Shown here piece by piece: positions 5,563 through 7,826 of a stretch of DNA of 7,826 nt. Position 1 is the first letter of the stretch. Every line of letters begins with the position of its first letter. The notes under the pieces were generated by a model. That model had not been told where the DNA came from and ran no database searches. It was given only the letters and a program-made list of their open reading frames with translations. The translations under genes and the position numbers were made by a program. Source of the DNA: JBFHNV01 sp965365655 (GTDB lineage Bacteria; Pseudomonadota; Gammaproteobacteria; HK1). Location of the stretch: positions 1-7,826 of the forward strand of contig CBDUCN010000255.1 of NCBI GenBank assembly GCA_965365655.1. Reading direction: 5' to 3'.

Positions 5563-5590
5563 TTGCGCGAGCCTGGACTGCCGATATGCT
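5563..5590 (+). promoter_or_regulatory. Candidate sigma-70 promoter for the GNAT operon
   Basis: TTGCGC (5563-5568) and TATGCT (5585-5590) are separated by 16 bases on the plus strand, and TATGCT is the best -10-like hexamer I found in this gap. The predicted start near 5597 gives a 5' leader of about 98 bases before the GNAT start. The match is moderate: TTG at -35 and four of six bases at -10. Confidence 0.4.
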
Positions 5591-5626
5591 CTGCGCTCGC
5601 CGGACGCGATGGCGCGCGGGCGCAAA

Positions 5627-5645
5627 GGGCACGGACTCCGTGCCC
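5627..5645 (+). promoter_or_regulatory. 8-bp hairpin in the GNAT operon leader
   Basis: GGGCACGG-ACT-CCGTGCCC is a perfect 8-bp stem with a 3-base loop, about 50 bases before the GNAT ATG and downstream of the candidate promoter. No T-run follows on the plus strand. On the minus strand it is followed by TTT, which is weak. It may be an mRNA leader structure or an operator. Confidence 0.4.
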
Positions 5646-5694
5646 GCTGCGTACCCGCCCGCCGGCGCCGATCCGGGTCACGAGCGACCGTAGC

Positions 5695-6201
5695 ATGAAC
5701 GCCGAACGACGATCACCCGCGGCCCCGCGCGACGACCGCACCGCCTGGCAGGTGCGCGACGCGCGGCCGGAAGACGCGGCGCTGATCGCCGACTTCAACC
5801 GCGCGATGGCGCACGAGACCGAGTCGCTCGAGCTCGACACGCCGACCCTGCGCGCCGGCGTCGACGCCGTGCTCGCCGAGCCGGCGCACGGCTTCTACCT
5901 GGTGGCGCGGGACACGGACGGGGTGGTCGGGGCGCTGCTGGTCACCCGCGAATGGAGCGACTGGCGCAACGGCTGCTTCTGGTGGATCCAGAGCGTGTAC
6001 GTGGTCCCACGGGCGCGCCGCCGGGGCGCGTTCCGCGCGCTGCACGCGGAGGTGCGCCGCCGCGCCCGGGCCGACGGCCGCGTGTGCGGCGTACGACTGT
6101 ACGTCGCCAGCGACAACGGCGCCGCGAAGCGCACCTATGCGGCGCTCGGCATGCGCGAGCGCGCCTATGCCATCTTCGAGGAGGAGTTCCAGCGATCGTG
6201 A
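5695..6201 (+). CDS. GNAT family N-acetyltransferase
   Basis: A 168-residue cytoplasmic GNAT-fold protein, expected to transfer an acetyl group from acetyl-CoA to an amine. Motif A is clear: WWIQSVYVVP (96-105), then RARRRGAFRALHAEV, which binds the pyrophosphate of CoA. The V-R-L-Y-V-x-x-x-N-x-x-A-x-x-x-Y-x-x-L-G-M stretch at 133-153 is motif B. ADFNRAMAHETESLELD (32-48) and REWSDWRNG (85-93) mark a recognisable GNAT subgroup common in bacteria, whose substrate I do not know. Residues 1-18 are unlike the domain and may be a tail. The ATG at 5695 has only a weak Shine-Dalgarno, and no better in-frame start is apparent. Its TGA overlaps the next start as GTGA, so it heads a three-gene operon. 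Confidence 0.88.
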   Translation: MNAERRSPAAPRDDRTAWQVRDARPEDAALIADFNRAMAHETESLELDTPTLRAGVDAVLAEPAHGFYLVARDTDGVVGALLVTREWSDWRNGCFWWIQSVYVVPRARRRGAFRALHAEVRRRARADGRVCGVRLYVASDNGAAKRTYAALGMRERAYAIFEEEFQRS

Positions 6202-7196
6202 ACGCACCGGCCACCACCGTGAGCATCGACGACGTGCGCGCCGCCGCGCGCCGCATCGCAGCGCACGCGCACCGCACACCGGTGCTCACCAGCCGCACCG
6301 TCGACGCCGAGGTCGGTGCGCGGCTGCACTTCAAGTGCGAGAACCTGCAGCGCACCGGCGCATTCAAGTTCCGCGGCGCCTGCAACGCGGTGATGGGTCT
6401 CGCGGAGTCGCGCCTCGCCGCGGGCTTCGCGACCCATTCCTCCGGCAACCACGCCGCCGCGCTGGCGCTCGCGGCGAGCCTGCGCGGAGCCCCAGCCACC
6501 GTGGTGATGCCGCGCAACGCGAGCCGCGCGAAGGTCGCGGCGGTGCGCGCCTACGGGGCCACGGTGATCGAGTGCGAGCCGACCCAGGCCGCGCGCGAGG
6601 CGGCGATGGCGCAGGCGGTGGCCGCCACCGGCGCCGAGTCCGTGCCCCCGTTCGACGACGTGCGCGTGATCGCCGGCCAGGGCACCGCCGCGCTCGAGCT
6701 GCTGGAGGACGCGGGCGCGCTGGACGCGGTGATCGCGCCGGTGGGCGGCGGCGGGCTGCTCGCCGGCACGGTGGTCGCCGTGACCGCCGCGGCGCCGGGG
6801 GTCGCGGTGTGGGGCGCCGAGCCCGCGCAGGCCGACGACACCTGCCGCTCGTTCGCCGCCGGCGAGCGCCTGCCCCTCGCGGCGACGCCCGACACCCTCG
6901 CGGACGGGCTTCGCACCAGCGTTGGCGAGATCACCTTCCCGCTGATCCGCGCCGGCGCCGCCGGCATCCTCACCGCCAGCGAGGACGGAATCGTGCGCGC
7001 GATGCGGCTGCTGTGGGAACGCATGAAGCTGGTCGTCGAGCCCTCCGGGGCGGTGCCGCTCGCGGCGCTGCTCGAGAACCCCGGGGTCATGCAGGGGGCG
7101 CGGGTGGGCGTCGTGATCTCGGGCGGCAACGTGGACCTGGACCGCCTGCCGTGGTGCTGCCTGCGCGAGGACTGCACGCGACGGGGGTCGGCGTGA
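6198..7196 (+). CDS. Serine racemase / threo-3-hydroxyaspartate or serine-threonine dehydratase (PLP fold type II)
   Basis: A 332-residue enzyme with one PLP catalytic domain and no ACT domain. K57 in GAFKFRGA is the Schiff-base lysine. HSSGNH (80-85) matches the serine racemase loop, S82 corresponding to the re-face serine S84 of the human enzyme. GGGG (183-186) holds the PLP phosphate. E208, A212 and D214 in AEPAQADD align with the Mg/Ca site residues E210, A214 and D216 of human serine racemase. These features favour racemase or 3-hydroxyaspartate dehydratase activity on serine-like substrates over IlvA-type isoleucine biosynthesis. The GTG start at 6198 overlaps the GNAT stop (GTGA), with GAGGAGGAG at 6178-6186 at a rather long 11-base spacing. 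A GTG at 6219 is an alternative start. The C-terminal tail after NVDLDRL (PWCCLREDC) has three cysteines and may be unstructured. Confidence 0.87.
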   Translation: MNAPATTVSIDDVRAAARRIAAHAHRTPVLTSRTVDAEVGARLHFKCENLQRTGAFKFRGACNAVMGLAESRLAAGFATHSSGNHAAALALAASLRGAPATVVMPRNASRAKVAAVRAYGATVIECEPTQAAREAAMAQAVAATGAESVPPFDDVRVIAGQGTAALELLEDAGALDAVIAPVGGGGLLAGTVVAVTAAAPGVAVWGAEPAQADDTCRSFAAGERLPLAATPDTLADGLRTSVGEITFPLIRAGAAGILTASEDGIVRAMRLLWERMKLVVEPSGAVPLAALLENPGVMQGARVGVVISGGNVDLDRLPWCCLREDCTRRGSA

Positions 7197-7696
7197 CGCC
7201 CGCGCGGCGCTGGATCGCGGCGCTCGCGCTCGCCGCGCTGGCCGCGGCGCGGCCGGCCGCCGCCGAGTGGACCACCGTCGCCGACGAGGGCCAGCCGCCG
7301 CAGGCGCAGGTGCGCAACGACGAGGGCGCGGAGGTGCGCATCCGGCTGGTGGACGGGCGCGTGGTGCACGCGACCTACCGGCTGCCCGCCGGCCTCGCGC
7401 GGCTGGACCCGGCCGGCTGCCCGACGTTCCAGATCGACAAACGGGTGCCGGAGAACCTCGCGACCGGCGCGCACGCGTGCCGCGTGACCGGCGACGGCTC
7501 GGAGGTGGTGCTCGCGGACGTCGTGGACGGGCGCGTGGAATCGCCGACGCTGCTCGAGCTGATGAACGGCGGCGTGCTGACGGTGCGCTATCGCCTGCTG
7601 CGCGGCGGCTACGGCTCCAGCCGCTTCACCCTTCGCCACTCCAAGCAGGCGCTGAACGACGCGCTGGGCGACGGCATCATCGTCGCCGGAGACTGA
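7193..7696 (+). CDS. Secreted (periplasmic) protein of unknown function
   Basis: A 167-residue protein with a Sec-type signal peptide: positive MTPARR, a hydrophobic core at about 7-19, and AAA|E giving predicted cleavage after residue 24. The mature part is about 143 residues. It looks beta-rich, with alternating VRIRLVDGRVVHATYRLP (47-64) and LTVRYRLLRGGYGSSRFTL (129-147). It has exactly two cysteines, C76 and C96, well placed for one periplasmic disulphide. The block CPTFQID (76-82) and the late SLKQA-like segment SKQALNDALGD (150-160) feel conserved, but I cannot name a domain. The GTG start at 7193 overlaps the stop of the upstream gene (GTGA), with GGGGG at 7183-7187 five bases upstream, so it is cotranslated with the racemase-like gene. 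Confidence 0.8.
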   Translation: MTPARRWIAALALAALAAARPAAAEWTTVADEGQPPQAQVRNDEGAEVRIRLVDGRVVHATYRLPAGLARLDPAGCPTFQIDKRVPENLATGAHACRVTGDGSEVVLADVVDGRVESPTLLELMNGGVLTVRYRLLRGGYGSSRFTLRHSKQALNDALGDGIIVAGD

Positions 7697-7743
7697 GCGT
7701 CCGGGCGCGAGCCGACGGGCTCCGTCTCCGGCGCTCCCCGGAC
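7684..7743 (+). other. Interleaved inverted repeats around the operon's last stop codon
   Basis: CGCCGGAGAC (7684-7693) pairs perfectly over 10 bp with GTCTCCGGCG (7724-7733). GTCCGGG (7699-7705) pairs over 7 bp with CCCGGAC (7737-7743). A small hairpin, GAGCC-GACG-GGCTC (7709-7722), lies between. The two long stems interleave, so they form either a pseudoknot or two alternative folds. The TGA stop (7694-7696) sits directly after the first arm. This is probably the 3' end structure or terminator of the operon, although no U-tract follows. Confidence 0.45.
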
Positions 7744-7802
7744 ACCCACGGCGGCGGACGCGCCCGCCGACTTCCGGCGACCGGGCCGGGTCCTGCGGCC
7801 GC

Positions 7803-7826
7803 TCACTCCGCGGCGTCGCGCGCGGT
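7803..7826 (-). CDS. Possible 3' end of a convergent gene (partial)
   Basis: Read on the minus strand from the window edge, a frame gives TARDAAE followed by TGA at 7805-7803. An acidic/alanine tail and a convergent position are plausible for a gene end, and the 106-base gap before it carries terminator-like repeats. Seven codons in DNA this G+C-rich are very weak evidence, and no family can be named. Confidence 0.25.
   Translation of the reverse strand, partial: TARDAAE

Noticed and set aside
5432..5632. Upstream extension of the JmjC gene
   Set aside because: The translation is low-complexity Arg/Ala/Pro and passes through the inverted repeats. The MNDPTR start fits the usual distance to the cupin domain.
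4933..5694. Upstream extension of the GNAT frame
   Set aside because: It is antisense to the JmjC gene and Arg/Pro/Ser-rich; the GNAT domain begins only after 5695.
1..7826. Defence system, mobile element, CRISPR array or tRNA/rRNA
   Set aside because: I saw no transposase or integrase signatures, direct-repeat arrays, or tRNA-like cloverleaf with conserved TTC/CCA features. The genes are chromosomal housekeeping and stress genes.

Overview
The window is very G+C-rich (about three quarters by eye) and tightly packed. It looks like a chromosomal housekeeping segment from a gammaproteobacterium. The reasons are the ilvA/rpiA divergent pair next to what looks like the tail of an EVE-domain gene, a DUF2956 gene (a family I know mainly from gammaproteobacteria), a PA0069-type radical SAM gene, and a LexA-box match of the E. 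coli/Pseudomonas type (CTGT-N8-ACAG). The extreme G+C suggests a relative of the Ectothiorhodospiraceae and allies, but that is inference. I see no mobile element, CRISPR array, rRNA or tRNA.

Layout. Bases 1-51 are the 3' end of a plus-strand gene (EVE-like C-terminus). ilvA (allosteric threonine deaminase) follows on the minus strand to 1616. It diverges from rpiA (ribose-5-phosphate isomerase A) across a 119-base region holding a symmetric -10 element and a separate perfect inverted repeat. rpiA is followed on the plus strand by a DUF2956 gene encoding a small tail-anchored protein, then by a radical SAM gene of the PA0069/SplB-like group. That gene runs tail-to-tail into a minus-strand JmjC/cupin_4 oxygenase gene. 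A 263-base divergent region rich in inverted repeats (5432-5694) leads to a plus-strand three-gene operon: GNAT acetyltransferase, serine racemase/threonine dehydratase-like enzyme, and a secreted protein of unknown function. These three are joined by two 4-base GTGA stop/start overlaps. The last bases may hold the end of a convergent minus-strand gene.

The most interesting part is the radical SAM locus (2942-4181). Its upstream region has a good LexA-box match overlapping a -10-like hexamer. Next comes a 17-codon leader ORF with its own Shine-Dalgarno. A 7-bp hairpin inside that ORF buries the Shine-Dalgarno of the main gene, and the leader stop overlaps the main start as TGATG. The protein ends in QLSLL, which resembles a beta sliding clamp-binding motif. 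Together these suggest a DNA-damage-inducible, replisome-associated radical SAM enzyme whose translation is gated by a leader ORF. The enzyme's substrate is unknown.

Metabolically, ilvA makes 2-oxobutanoate for isoleucine and rpiA serves the pentose phosphate pathway. The second PLP fold-type II enzyme (6198-7196) lacks ACT domains and carries the metal-site residues of eukaryotic serine racemase, so it is probably a racemase/dehydratase for serine or 3-hydroxyaspartate and not a second IlvA.
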